Position numbers and translations under genes: made by a program. The notes beneath the pieces are model-generated. The model did not search any database and was not told the origin of the DNA. It saw only the letters and a program-made list of their open reading frames with translations. From Cymodocea nodosa (Eukaryota > Streptophyta > Magnoliopsida > Alismatales > Cymodoceaceae), in the NCBI GenBank assembly GCA_036874045.1, contig CM072342.1, forward strand, positions 2,378,501-2,442,500: a stretch of DNA of 64,000 bases. The letters are read 5' to 3'. Every line of letters starts with the position of its first letter. Position 1 is the first letter of the stretch. Below are positions 55,101 through 64,000 of this stretch, in pieces.

Positions 55101-58100
55101 ATATTGTAGGGATGATCATTTTTTATCATTTCTTTGCAGCAATTTGACAAGTTATTTCAGTTTGTTCAGAAAATTGAGAATTTGATGTTCACGATTACAC
55201 CAGAGGAGGTGATTTACTAGTTTTATACGTTACTAATTTCTTCCACATTTTTTAGATGTTTGCCAATGAGTATATAGTGCTGAATTCCTAATATTATATC
55301 ACTAGATTATTTTCTTCTAGTAGCTTTTGCAGAGAACATTTCATGATTTCATCATCAACCTTTACTAGTTATGCTTTTTAACCACCATCAAATGCTTTTA
55401 TTTAATTGCTCATTCTTTCAGACCTGTAATTTTTGCACATGATATTTTATGATTGCATATTTACTTTTTTGAAAAGATGAACCTTAATGCAATTATGAGA
55501 TTGCTCTATTGTAACTTAGAGGTTATATGCTCAAATCCCAAGAAATGACCTCTTCATTTATATGCATAATAGTACGTGCCAATGGAACCTTCTTTGGATC
55601 TACATATGTGAGAACCTTGTATATAGGTTTTCCCTTTTATATTTGCTTTTTTCAGTAATGTTTTGAGTTGGATATTTGATGTTTTCAAATGTAAAAAAAT
55701 AGTTTGTGTATATGCAAAAATATATATGTTGAAATACATAAAAGAAAAGAATTTACATGGCCAACCTCACGTTGGATTATAGCTTATATTATTGTTGTAT
55801 ACTGTCAATTAGGGTACTTGGAAGGTTAGGGTTTTCATTAGCATAAAATGATAATATATACAATAATATGTGGATCCAACATATATAGGTATTTGAATAC
55901 CCATTTACAACTAATTACAACTCTAACACCCCCCATCAAGTTGAAGTGTATAAATCAAATAAACTCAGGTTGTTACAAATATCTTTGAAGGCACTAACAT
56001 CAAAGCTTTTGGTAAAAATATTTACAAGTTGCTAAGAAGATCTAGTGTAAAGAGTGCTAATGACACCATTCTCCATGAGCTTACGAATGTAGGGACAATC
56101 TACTTCAATATGCTTTATATGCTCATAAAACGTGGGCTTGCTAGCAACATGGATGGTTGCTTGATTATTACAACACATAATCATAGGAAGGTGAACTCTA
56201 ACACTAAGTTCTATCGGGAAGGATTTTAGCTACATCAACTCACTGACCATTGTGACATAGACTTGTATTCTGCTTCTACACTTGATTTGGAGATAATGTT
56301 TTATTTTTTGTTTCTCCAAGTGACAAGGCTACGCCAACATTGGTACACTAACCTGAAATTGAACTTCTATCCCCAGTATAGCTAGTAGCATTACAAAAGG
56401 CCATCACATTCAATTGTTCATGCTTGGTGTAGGTCAACCTCTTTCTAGGATTATTTTTGACATAAGCTAATAGCATGAATTGGCTTGGGAGTCTAAATTT
56501 ATGGGAAATATCAAAATGGGTAATTGTGAGATAAATCAATTTCCCAATTAACTTATGATACCTTCCTATATCTTCAAATGACTCTAAAGTAGCATCCTAA
56601 AAGAGAAGATTGGGCTCAACTAAAATTTGTTTTGGCTTACATCTCAAAAGGTTTGTCTCCTTTAACAATTTAAGGGCATACTTTCTTTGTGAGAGAATCA
56701 TCTTACTCCTTAAGTAGGCAAATTTAATGTCCAAGAAGTAGTTAGGTTTTCTTGTGTCCTTAACAATGAAATGTTGTGCAAGAAACTTTTTGGTGGCATG
56801 AATTCCCTTAGCATCATCACTTCTCAAGGGAATGCCATCTACATAAATTACCAAGAACATATGTCCCACAAAACTTTTGGTCAACAACACATCTTTTAAA
56901 CCTTTGAAAGAGCATAATAGAACTAAGTTTTGCAAATCACACATATGGATTTTATTTAAGTCCATAAATGACGTTCTGCAATAAATAAACTTGATTCTCC
57001 TCCTGAACAATGTAACTTAAAGGTTGTTCCAGGAAGATTTCCTCTTTTAGATCACCATCATCTAATTGGGAGAGGCTAACTTTTGTTAATAGCCAAAGAG
57101 AGAAGCACTCGTATAGAGTTGAGACAAGCAATTAAAGAGGTTTCAACATAATTAATACTGTAAGTTTATGTAAAACTTTAAGCAACCAAGCAGACTTTGT
57201 AATAGTTAATGGAGTTGTCAACTTTGAGCTTAATTTGAAACACCCGTTGGCTCTTAACTGGAACATCACTTGGGTGAGGAACAAGTAGCCATGTTCCTTT
57301 GATAAGTTATAGTTGCATTTTAACATCCATAGCTTCCTTTTAAGGAGGAAGTGTAAGTGCCTCTTTATGAGTTTTAGCAATAGATTTAAATGAGATAGTT
57401 AAAGTAAATTTGCAATAAGAGGGTGAAAGAGAATTATAGGAAACAAATGGAAAACGAGATATAAAGTAGCAGTGTGAGTACCTTTTTGAAGGACAATGGA
57501 TAAATCAATAGAGGTTGTGGAGGAATCTACCATAGTGGAGGATGGTGGTCCATCTAGCATTGTAGGTAGTATGCAACGTCGACATCTATGACAAACTTGC
57601 AAGGGTGTGCCTATAGAGATGTAGCAATTGGTGATGTGGAAGGACTTGGAGGGACAATGGAAAGATCCACAAAGGAGAGTTGAGGTAAGGCATCAAAAGA
57701 CAACACCTAGATGAGAGGAAAAATAAGGGGTATCTTTTAGGAAGACATCATTTGTTCAAACAAAGTAACAATGAGTAAAGGGATGTTAATACTAATACCT
57801 TTTTTGAATACAAGAGCATTTAACAAACACACCTTTGGTAGACTTAGGTAATAGTTTATCGAAGCCAAGGAAAATATTTTTTACAAAGGCTTTACTCAAA
57901 TACTTTAAGGAGTAGAGATCAAATGAAAGTTGTTGAATGGGAATAACTCTTCCTAAACTATTAAGGAGATAAGAGAATAGAAATAACATCAGATTACAAG
58001 TACTTAGGTAGACACATTTCAATAATAAGGATTCCATAGTAGGAACAACATTAAATAAATGCTAATGTTTGCATTCTGCAAGACCATTCTATTGAGAGGT

Positions 58101-61100
58101 GTGTGTATAAGTGGTTTGATGTAAAATTCTATGTTTACAAAATAAGGTAACATTAGAATTAAGAAATTCCAAGGCATTATTAGTGCAAAAGACTTTAAAG
58201 TGATGCCAAATGGAATCTGAATTTCATTGAAAAAGGTATGAATTACATTGATAAAATGTTGACCATCTTTTAACAAGTACAACCAAATATTTGTGAGAAA
58301 TCATCAATGAATGATAGCTTAAAATAGACGTAACTTGAGAGGATCCTCAAATATCAGAATGCATCAACTCAAATAACTTTTTAACCAAAGATAATTCACA
58401 ACTCTTAAAGGTAGCACAAAATTGCTTACCTAATATGCAATTGATAACTGACAGAACTAATAGAAACCCAATGAAGGGCATCTTGAAACTTACAAAGGAT
58501 GGATGCCTAAGACAATGATGCCACAACAAAGAGGAGTTATTAGAAGTTACCACAGATGTATGTCTTCAAGGAATATTATCTTTGACAAGCATGTATATAT
58601 CTCATTTGTGTTCATGGCTCAAACCAATCCTCTTTTCCATTTACAAATCCTAAAAGGTACAATGAAAAGGGTAGAAGGTAATAGAATAATAAAGTTATTT
58701 ATTAATGGTATTAATAGATGATAAATTAACAAGAAATTAAGGAATATAAAGAACTTTATCAAGAGTCAAATTAGAAATAATAGAGGTAGTGCTTTCACTT
58801 GCAATTGAACAAGTATAGTCGTTAACAAGAGCAACAAGATTGAGATATTGAAAAATTCTATGAGATGATTAAAAAGGGACAAGTTGCCAAAAATGTGATT
58901 AGACACCAAAATCTATAATCCAAGAGTCATTAGAAGAGATGTGTAAAGCAGTTATACTAGATGACATAACATGAGTAGCTATAGTAGGATCTTGTTGCTA
59001 AGCCTAGAGTTGCAAAAACTTATCATATTCATTTGCAAGATGGTGATAGTGCGAGCAAGCATTGTGCTAGCAATCTTGGATAACAGCTCACCATTTGTAG
59101 TATTCACAGTTGGTGAGATGGATGGTGGCCAACTAAACTTTGCCCAACAATGCTCAGATGGGTGGTTTTTTTTACCATAATGAATGCAAGGGTTCCTAGG
59201 TTTTTTGCTCGATCTACCTTTACGTTGTTGAGAAGAGGAACTACAAACATCTCTGCCCTTGGCAGTAGTAGTGAGTGCAAACACCTCAATAGATGCAAGA
59301 GCAGCAATGGGGATGTGTGGGACGTGACTAAAAGTGGTTTGGAGAGGCAGAACTGTATCTGCCCTAGGGATCTGTGACATTAGGTCAAGGGGTAGGCTGG
59401 CAAGAAAGATAGCAGCAGTGAGCTCCTTGCGATGCCACTTCATCACAACATCTACCATAAAGGGTTGATACACCTCTAGCTTGTTGAGAAGAGCCCAATG
59501 ATGGTTGTAATATTTGTGAACAGAGTTGTTGCCCTATCCATGGGTAAACAAGTGCTCTTAAATCTCAATAGACATAGGAGTTGTTTTGCTGGTTGCCATA
59601 GGTCTTGCCCAAAGAGTCTCCCACACACACTTTGCCAAATGAAGACATGAGATGCTGTGAGCAATTGTATTGTTAAAATTGTTGAGAATCTAGGAAATCA
59701 TTGCATAAACTGTCACATACCAGTCAGCATACTCCTTTGTCTTCGGTGGGTCAATGGTGATGTGGTGCTCCTGCATATGTGTTGCCAACAAGGTGTCAAA
59801 GGTGCTTTCCTGGTGAAAATAGTTGGTGTCGCTAAGCTTGATACTTGTTGGAATGAGTTTGGCTGTCCACAAATCCTTGGGGACGTCCATGTCGTGAGTG
59901 CAATTGAGCCAGACAGAGAAGACAAGGAGGATTGTATGTAGGTGTCCACCCAAAAACCTGAGTTGTGGATGAGTGACGAAGATCAGAACATGCACACGAA
60001 GGCGAGAAGAGCCTCTGCACGAGAAGGGAAGAAGTGGAAGAAGGAGGGAAACAGTCAGGGATTGCCAGTAAATGGTCAGAGGTTCCTGACATTTGATGGC
60101 ATGTTAATTCGGGTAATTGAAAAGCTATGGTTTTCATTAGTACAAAATGATAATATATATAATGGTATGTGGATCCAACATATACAGGGATCTGAATACT
60201 CATGAACTACTTACAACTCTAACATATGCAAAAGAATATACACATTAATTTGGAAACATGGCCAAGACTTTTGACTACAATGTCATTAATAGGCATGACA
60301 GAATGAAAATTTTGTTATCATTGGATTGGGTTTATTAGACTATTAGTTTTCCAATGCTCCGTTTTTGGAAAATCACCAAATCTCAGTTAAACCATTAAGA
60401 TCAACTTTCATCTTATAAGTTTCAATTATTTCCACTACCTTGTTATGTGAGGAATTACATTTTAATCTGAACCATACACAATGAGTGAATCATTATCAAC
60501 ATGCTATTCTTGTCATATGTGTGAACCTCTCCATTAATTTAGGTGAACTTGATATTAATCACAACATGAGACTAATAAAGAATAGAAAGCAACAATAACT
60601 AAGATACATACAATAGATTTGTTGCTAATATTTTACATTTTATACCTTCTCACCATACAAAAAAAATATACATTTTCTTATTTGGTTTTAAGTGAAGTGT
60701 TGAGGCTTTAATATTCTTTAAGCTCAACACAATGCAAAACATGGTGCTACTTTGTCCATGGAAAAATTCAAAATGCATCATGTGCTTCATTTATTTTTCA
60801 GAAAAAACTGCTATTCTTATTGCTAAGCATATGTACCTTTGAATCATGAAAATAATATACGATAGTTCTTTACATGTCAACTAGGAGAATATGGTTATAG
60901 GAACTGGCTCCAGGTTAGGTTCGTACACTTCCTTTCTGATATCTTCTGTTGTAAATATCAGATACCGTTCCAGATTGGATTGTCAAAAGTAGAACTCCGG
61001 AAGATACTGAGATCAAGTTTACCTGGATCTGGGGTGAGTCACAAAAAGATGGTATTTCTTTCAGTTTACAATTTACTGATACGGGATATTCTCCTTCCAG

Positions 61101-61741
61101 GTTGACAAACAAATTTGTTCAATGTATAAAAGGTTGCAGAAAAATTTAACTTCAGAGGAGTTGCTACCTTCTTTATGGGATAAATGCAAGGTAATTGAAG
61201 GGATGTTTATTTTTCCAAATTTGTCTTTATTCCAAAATATCAATTAGTTATGGTGTCCGTTATCACATAGTGAAGGGTATGCTTTAAACCGTTCAAAAGG
61301 TGTGCTTGTTCCTATGCCATACAATTAATTAAGAATTTCATTTAATAATTTTGGATTCAGAAATTGAGAACGACTTTTTTTTCTCACATGAATTGAAACA
61401 CGCATTATCATTATACCTGAAAATTTTTTTGAAACAAATTACACCTGAAATTTTTTATTATTACAAATTTTCCATCTTCATTCCAAGGCTACAAGAAAAC
61501 ATTTTTCATTTTATTCCTCAGTAGATGCATGGAAAATATCTTGATCGGAATGAGACTAATTTTTTTGTGCACTTAGCAATAAAATTATTATAATTATTCA
61601 TATTACTCTCCTGACAATTTTTCCTTGCAGAAGGACTTTCTGGATAAATATGAGAGTTCTGTCCAGGTAATCCTAAAGGTTTATCCCCAAGAGTATATCT
61701 ATCCGGTGGAAGAAATGAAAAGGCAGCTTGCCTCCTTATAG
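31193..61741 (+). CDS. SEC3: Exocyst complex component SEC3
   Basis: Twenty-five exons: 31193-31373, 35255-35331, 36151-36231, 36384-36451, 36616-36718, 36981-37135, 38478-38595, 40508-40612, 41866-41967, 42075-42212, 42727-42855, 42971-43051, 43143-43217, 49852-50019, 50103-50244, 50331-50395, 50584-50754, 53303-53373, 54176-54257, 54687-54784, 54923-55031, 55140-55208, 60962-61033, 61101-61190, 61631-61741. They keep frame and give 886 residues, about the length of Arabidopsis SEC3A (887). The N-terminus [20 protein letters not shown] is characteristic. The N-terminal third is the PH-like phosphoinositide-binding domain ([15 protein letters not shown], then [20 protein letters not shown]). 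The Sec3 C-terminal domain covers most of the rest ([79 protein letters not shown]). SEC3 marks the plasma membrane for exocytic vesicles. Introns 13 and 22 each hold a Copia fossil. A three-residue shorter loop occurs at QMDVIPRF, where Arabidopsis has MGVLPYIPRF. Confidence 0.96.
32231..32572 (+). mobile_element. RTE-clade LINE, 5'-truncated, in SEC3 intron 1
   Basis: The segment encodes the RTE C-terminus in broken frames: [20 protein letters not shown] and [14 protein letters not shown], then G-R-P-K-T-T. It ends in a short (TTG)3 tail. It is flanked by a perfect 13-bp duplication TTATCTTTTGAAT (32218-32230 and 32573-32585), showing insertion by target-primed reverse transcription. Only the last ~340 bases of the element were copied. 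Confidence 0.88.
32690..33116 (-). mobile_element. L1-type LINE 3' remnant in SEC3 intron 1
   Basis: The minus strand encodes, in broken frames, CNHLF-like and [20 protein letters not shown], then [19 protein letters not shown] and [16 protein letters not shown]. This is the tail of the zf-RVT region of plant L1 elements (W-x-x-W-x-x-RN-x-x-F type). It abuts the RTE fragment that follows. Confidence 0.6.
33117..33931 (+). mobile_element. RTE-clade LINE, reverse transcriptase C-terminal half
   Basis: About 815 bases, longer than the other RTE pieces. It begins in the palm motif ([16 protein letters not shown] for the usual F-x-DDIVL-x-DE), continues with [18 protein letters not shown], reaches [20 protein letters not shown] and [16 protein letters not shown], and ends in (TTG)5 at about 33916-33931. 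Several stops and frameshifts are present and the second catalytic Asp is replaced by Val, so it is dead. No clear target duplication was found. Confidence 0.85.
34570..35115 (+). mobile_element. L1-type LINE 3' remnant in SEC3 intron 1
   Basis: Broken frames read [15 protein letters not shown], then [20 protein letters not shown] (the zf-RVT motif E-x-x-DHLF-x-x-C-x-x-x-x-x-x-W), then an R-x-x-I-F-like end and an AT-rich 3' tail. It is in the sense direction of SEC3. No flanking duplication identified. Confidence 0.7.
35403..35498 (+). repeat. About 60-bp-spaced direct repeat in SEC3 intron 2
   Basis: The phrase TTCATAGGAATTATTTTAAT (near 35405) recurs as TTCATAGGAACTATTTTAAT (near 35465), separated by a T-rich spacer. 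A small local duplication without coding content. Confidence 0.6.
37270..38400 (+). repeat. Local tandem duplications making up SEC3 intron 6
   Basis: Two unit types are repeated. Unit A (about 260 bp: ...TTATGTAATTCCTTC..., GAGCTGAAGCAAATA..., ACATTTTGTTGTGT...CAACCAGG) occurs at about 37279-37530 and 37613-37869. Unit B (ACAAGAACAAAARATTTCTG..., TTTTCAGAYCTCTGAAA..., CAGAAAATTATG) occurs at about 37955-38150 and 38203-38400, with a third start at 37570. Copies are diverged. Almost the whole 1.3-kb intron is explained by these. Confidence 0.75.
39108..39933. mobile_element. Non-autonomous TIR DNA element in SEC3 intron 7
   Basis: The left end GGCTTGGTAAAGATTTTGG matches the inverse of the right end CCAAAATCTTTACCAAACCC AGCC; the shared inverted stretch extends about 35 bases and includes GAGCTTTT. 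The ends are flanked by CTA (39105-39107) and TTA (39934-39936), a near 3-bp duplication as in PIF/Harbinger. No transposase is present; the size is 826 bp. Confidence 0.65.
40920..41640 (-). mobile_element. L1-type LINE 3' end in SEC3 intron 8
   Basis: The minus strand has an open frame of 155 codons (41545-41078) with [40 protein letters not shown] and [14 protein letters not shown], then [20 protein letters not shown]. This is the zf-RVT domain (C-x2-C...E-x-x-DHLF-x-x-C) and the C-terminal IW-x-x-W-x-x-RN-like segment of plant L1 LINEs. A short A-rich tail lies near 40915 on the minus strand. The long open frame suggests a younger insertion than the other L1 pieces here. Confidence 0.85.
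43697..43826 (-). repeat. 3' LTR of Copia element 1
   Basis: 130 bp, with an internal short duplication (CCATTTAA) absent from the other LTR. Ends are TG/CA type. Confidence 0.9.
48490..48611 (-). repeat. 5' LTR of Copia element 1
   Basis: 122 bp, directly followed (minus strand) by the tRNA-Met primer-binding site at 48489-48481. Confidence 0.9.
49519..49555. repeat. Perfect 14-bp inverted repeat (hairpin) in SEC3 intron 13
   Basis: TGTATCAACCAATA (49519-49532) and its exact inverse (49542-49555) enclose a 9-base loop. A second weaker inverted pair (GATACAG ... CTGTACTGTATC) overlaps its right arm. Similar GTATC/GATAC palindromic DNA is dispersed in monocot genomes; no function inferred. 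Confidence 0.75.
51330..52450 (-). mobile_element. Probable retroelement ORF1/gag-like fragment in SEC3 intron 17
   Basis: On the minus strand there is a CX2CX4HX4C knuckle ([14 protein letters not shown], near 52240-52200) and, about 600 bases further on, the phrases [18 protein letters not shown] and [14 protein letters not shown], which resemble plant L1 ORF1 protein. The region is GC-richer than the rest of the intron. The family is uncertain and boundaries are approximate. Confidence 0.4.
52460..53177 (+). mobile_element. RTE-clade LINE remnant in SEC3 intron 17
   Basis: Decayed RTE sequence: [11 protein letters not shown] then [11 protein letters not shown] (finger/palm region), a middle part with [14 protein letters not shown]-like words, and the end HVVTCHPT-like followed by CATAATGAGGTTAAGG and a weak (TTG)n tail (CTTGTTGTATG). 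It is more decayed than the intron 1 copies. Confidence 0.65.
53540..53680 (-). mobile_element. Possible solo or partial LTR fossil in SEC3 intron 18
   Basis: The stretch ends (plus strand) in TTTACTCTAACACTCCCTTAAGTT, which closely resembles the 3' LTR end plus polypurine tract of Copia element 2 (ACTCTAACACCCCCCATCAAG). Beyond it, to about 53900, no Copia coding region is readable. Treated as an old LTR fragment. Confidence 0.35.
55730..55802 (+). mobile_element. RTE-clade LINE 3' tail, interrupted by Copia element 2
   Basis: The sequence AATTTACATGGCCAACCTCA CGTTGGATTATAGC leading to ATTATTGTTGTAT matches the 3' ends of the other RTE pieces (GTGTAGCCAATCTCATGTTG...). Copia element 2 begins directly after it. 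Confidence 0.7.
55803..55928 (-). repeat. 3' LTR of Copia element 2
   Basis: 126 bp. Its outer end (minus strand) sits directly against the (TTG)n tail of an RTE fragment. Confidence 0.85.
60102..60224 (-). repeat. 5' LTR of Copia element 2
   Basis: 123 bp, pairing with 55803-55928 over its full length; central shared block ATGTGGATCCAACATATA. Confidence 0.85.
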
Positions 61742-64000
61742 ATAAACTTTTCTTGTCCTTCAAAAACTTATTTAGGTTTGTTATATTTATTTATTCTTTT
61801 CCTTTTAAAGAATATGCTATTGGTAGACACACTTCTACGGAGGCAAGCTTGCTTATCTCATTTTATCATGTGTAAAGAATTTTCCTTGTAAAGGAGGAGA
61901 TGAGTGTGAAATGAATGCAATTATGTTGTATTTATGCTTTTTGTGATCATAATTGCCATGGTGGAAAAAACACCCTCATTGGAAGAACGTCAGTTGCCAT
62001 GATGGTTTGGGAAGGCTGAAAAACCAGAGAGACCTCTCTGTAAGTTGACGAGCCCAAGATCGAGCCTTTGCATGGAAGCCATGGTTGCTGGTGCCAAGAT
62101 GGATCGAAGAAGTCGATATCAACGGGTTGGATGGCTGCAAGCAACTTTGACGGTACACGATGACACGCAAATGTGGTCGTATAGAAATCTGTGGGCACAT
62201 ATGTGTAAATTAGGAATATCATTGTTTTAAGGAACCGAACCATGATAATTAATTTCTTGAAATTTCCCACTTCTCTCCTCACATCGTCCAGCTCTACAAG
62301 AACTTCTACGAGGCCTCCGACGTCCTAGGGAAGATGAGCTTGTCTCGAGAATCGGCGTGCCAAAACATCCTCTCCATGCCAGCAATCTTCCTCGAAATTC
62401 TCTGGTTCTTGGCTAGATGAGGAAGGTGAAGGAGGACATGGTGACGTCGATAGGGTACCAGCCGACGTGATCAAGACAGGCGTTGGAACGAAATGGTGTT
62501 GGCACCTCAAGGAACTTACTTCAAATTGTCCCTTATTTTATTATTTTTAAAATTTAAATTTAAATTTAATTATATATTTAAGATAATCGATTATATGTTT
62601 AAAATTGAATTTATTCTAAATTATATTCTTATGTTATTTTGATAACAAAATCAATGGCTGAAATTTAAAGAAAATTGGGAAATTTTTAAACCCTTAGATC
62701 TATGCTTGATATTGAAATAAAAATTTCGTCATGTAATTGTAATTATGTAATAATTGAATCCATAAGATCACTTCTACACATATATTTATATAGAAAAATA
62801 CGGTAAAATTCTCTACGGGTGCTTCTAGAGAAATATACTCATTCTCGATAATATTGTTAAAATTGATCTATACGTTGGCCAATGGAGAAAGAAAAACATC
62901 CGCATAAAGAAAAAACTTCTGGTAGCAAGAACTACGTCATGCATGGTATAAGATCTCGCCATATCACAGATCAATGTGGTTACAACTTTCCAAATTTTTT
63001 TTTTAATGCAACTCTTGCAATTTGTAATGCATTTAAAGGGTAGTTCTATGTACCGTTTACAGAAGCGCAACGGCTGCTTTATAATTACATGATCTACAAG
63101 TGGTGTCAACTCTCATACAATAAACAGGTTTCATCAGTCGACAATCAATGTCCACAAATTTCACATTGTAGCTTTTTAGTTTGCCTAAACAGCTTTCCAT
63201 TTTCAAAGATACAAAATGAATATTAACATCATATTTGCACCTTATCGTGGCTCATTCTGTATAGGAATGTGCAATATAATTATTGTACCACAAAAATTTT
63301 CTATTCTGTTTCCTCTCTAGGAATTTTTCCACAAGATATTTATGCACAAAATTACAAGGCTGACAGGATTACTCTGTGTTCTCTTTGTCAAGAAAGCTCA
63401 GCAAGAATCCACTCACGATTCTTCTCGCAGTTGAATTGGGGATATGACGGCATAACCGTCCATCAACATATGCAACCACACCTGTTAAAGCAAATTTACA
63501 AACAACCCATATCCTACTTGGCTTCCCTGCTTGGTTATTGCTTGATGATGGAGGATTTTCCCCTCTATTCTTTCTTGTTCTCAATCTGATGCCAACTATG
63601 AATTTAGACGTATGTTTCCGCAGCATGCGAATTGCAAAACTTACAAAAAGATGCTCACATAATGTCAGCACAGTTGGTCCAAGCTTCCATTCCTGCAGAT
63701 CATTTTATTTCTCAATGGCATGAATATGTTGATCTATGTCAAAACTCAAGAAGCACGGATGAGTTGGAAGATACAGATTAAAAATTAGCAAAGAGGGAAA
63801 ATACAAGAAAGAATTACAAAACTAACAGAACATGCTTCCCAATCCGTTGTAAATATAAAAGGGTTTAGCTCTGATATCAACGAAAATCTACAGAATTAGT
63901 GCCAATGAATGAATGATAAGATATGAGGTATGCACACTATGCACATGAAATAATGATTTCCTGCAAAAGTGGACATCATGTACACAGTGCACGTAATTTG
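61742..64000. other. SEC3 3' flank and unassigned end of window
   Basis: The SEC3 3' UTR probably reaches about 61950. From 61950 to 62530 there is GC-richer DNA in which a plus-strand segment after TCGTCCAG (from 62292) reads LYKNFYEASDVLGKMSLSRE and SACQNILSMPAIFLEILWF before a stop; it looks like a decayed exon of an unrecognised gene. From 62530 to 63250 the DNA is AT-rich with nothing seen. The rest is covered by the possible minus-strand exons. Confidence 0.4.
63413..63692 (-). CDS. Possible last two exons of an unrecognised minus-strand gene
   Basis: On the minus strand a segment preceded by CTGCAG runs 63692-63645 (EWKLGPTVLTLCEHLF) and stops at a consensus donor GTAAGT. A second segment, preceded by TTTAACAG, runs 63481-63413 (VWLHMLMDGYAVISPIQLRE ES, stop). 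Both are in phase. The upstream part of the gene would lie right of the window or in unread DNA to 64000. No family recognised; an alternative is the unspliced open frame 63671-63369. Weak evidence. Confidence 0.25.

Larger units (their letters stand above)
55803..60224 (-). mobile_element. Ty1/Copia LTR retrotransposon fossil, element 2, in SEC3 intron 22
   Basis: A second Copia copy antisense to SEC3, about 4.4 kb. LTRs are 55803-55928 (126 bp) and 60102-60224 (123 bp), starting TGTTAGAGTTGTAA on the minus strand; flanks TATAC (55798-55802) and TATGC (60225-60229) are a 5-bp duplication with one difference. A decayed primer-binding site adjoins the 5' LTR and a purine tract (TGATGGGGGGTG) the 3' LTR. 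Parts in element order: gag with a CCHC-like knuckle (about 59.9-59.0 kb), integrase (about 58.6-57.7 kb), reverse transcriptase (about 57.4-56.6 kb) and RNase H (about 56.5-55.95 kb). It has well over a dozen breaks. LTR divergence of roughly 15 per cent makes it about twice as old as element 1. Confidence 0.93.

Overview
This window is nuclear DNA from a flowering plant. Every confident gene is a plant gene with GT-AG introns, and the intergenic DNA is AT-rich and full of retrotransposon remains. GC-rich first exons (positions 3354-3699, 10476-10709, 27706-28923) beside AT-rich introns fit a monocot outside the grasses, but the species cannot be fixed from the sequence.

Layout, left to right. 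(1) 1-1736: the tail of a LINE RNase H region, then the last four exons of an EEF1A-lysine-methyltransferase-like gene whose 5' exons lie outside the window. (2) 3354-8771: a complete six-exon TOD1/MUCI70 (DUF616) Golgi-type membrane protein gene. (3) 10476-14398: a two-exon PDV2 plastid-division gene. (4) 15537-18662: a four-exon class 1 phytoglobin gene with a duplicated promoter segment. (5) 20230-20691, minus strand: an intronless, probably myristoylated DUF4228/PADRE gene. (6) 20825-27705: a gene-poor stretch. (7) 27706-28923: an intronless ATL-type RING-H2 E3 ligase gene. (8) 31193-61741: a complete 25-exon exocyst SEC3 gene, about 30.5 kb long for an 886-residue protein. (9) 61742-64000: mostly unassigned, perhaps with the last exons of a minus-strand gene.

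The genes form no operon or cluster; they are ordinary single plant genes. SEC3, a secretion tether, has been inflated by insertions: two Copia retrotransposon fossils (43697-48611 and 55803-60224), RTE and L1 LINE fragments, a TIR element and local tandem duplications, all in introns. Every exon junction I traced keeps the reading frame, so the gene looks intact. Several insertions carry readable target-site duplications, which lets their order be worked out; Copia element 2, for example, sits inside the 3' tail of an RTE LINE.

I found no CRISPR array, prokaryote-like cluster, tRNA or rRNA gene, or clear previously undescribed system. The observations most worth a second look are the repeat architecture inside SEC3, the promoter duplication of the phytoglobin gene, and a few orphan coding-like segments.
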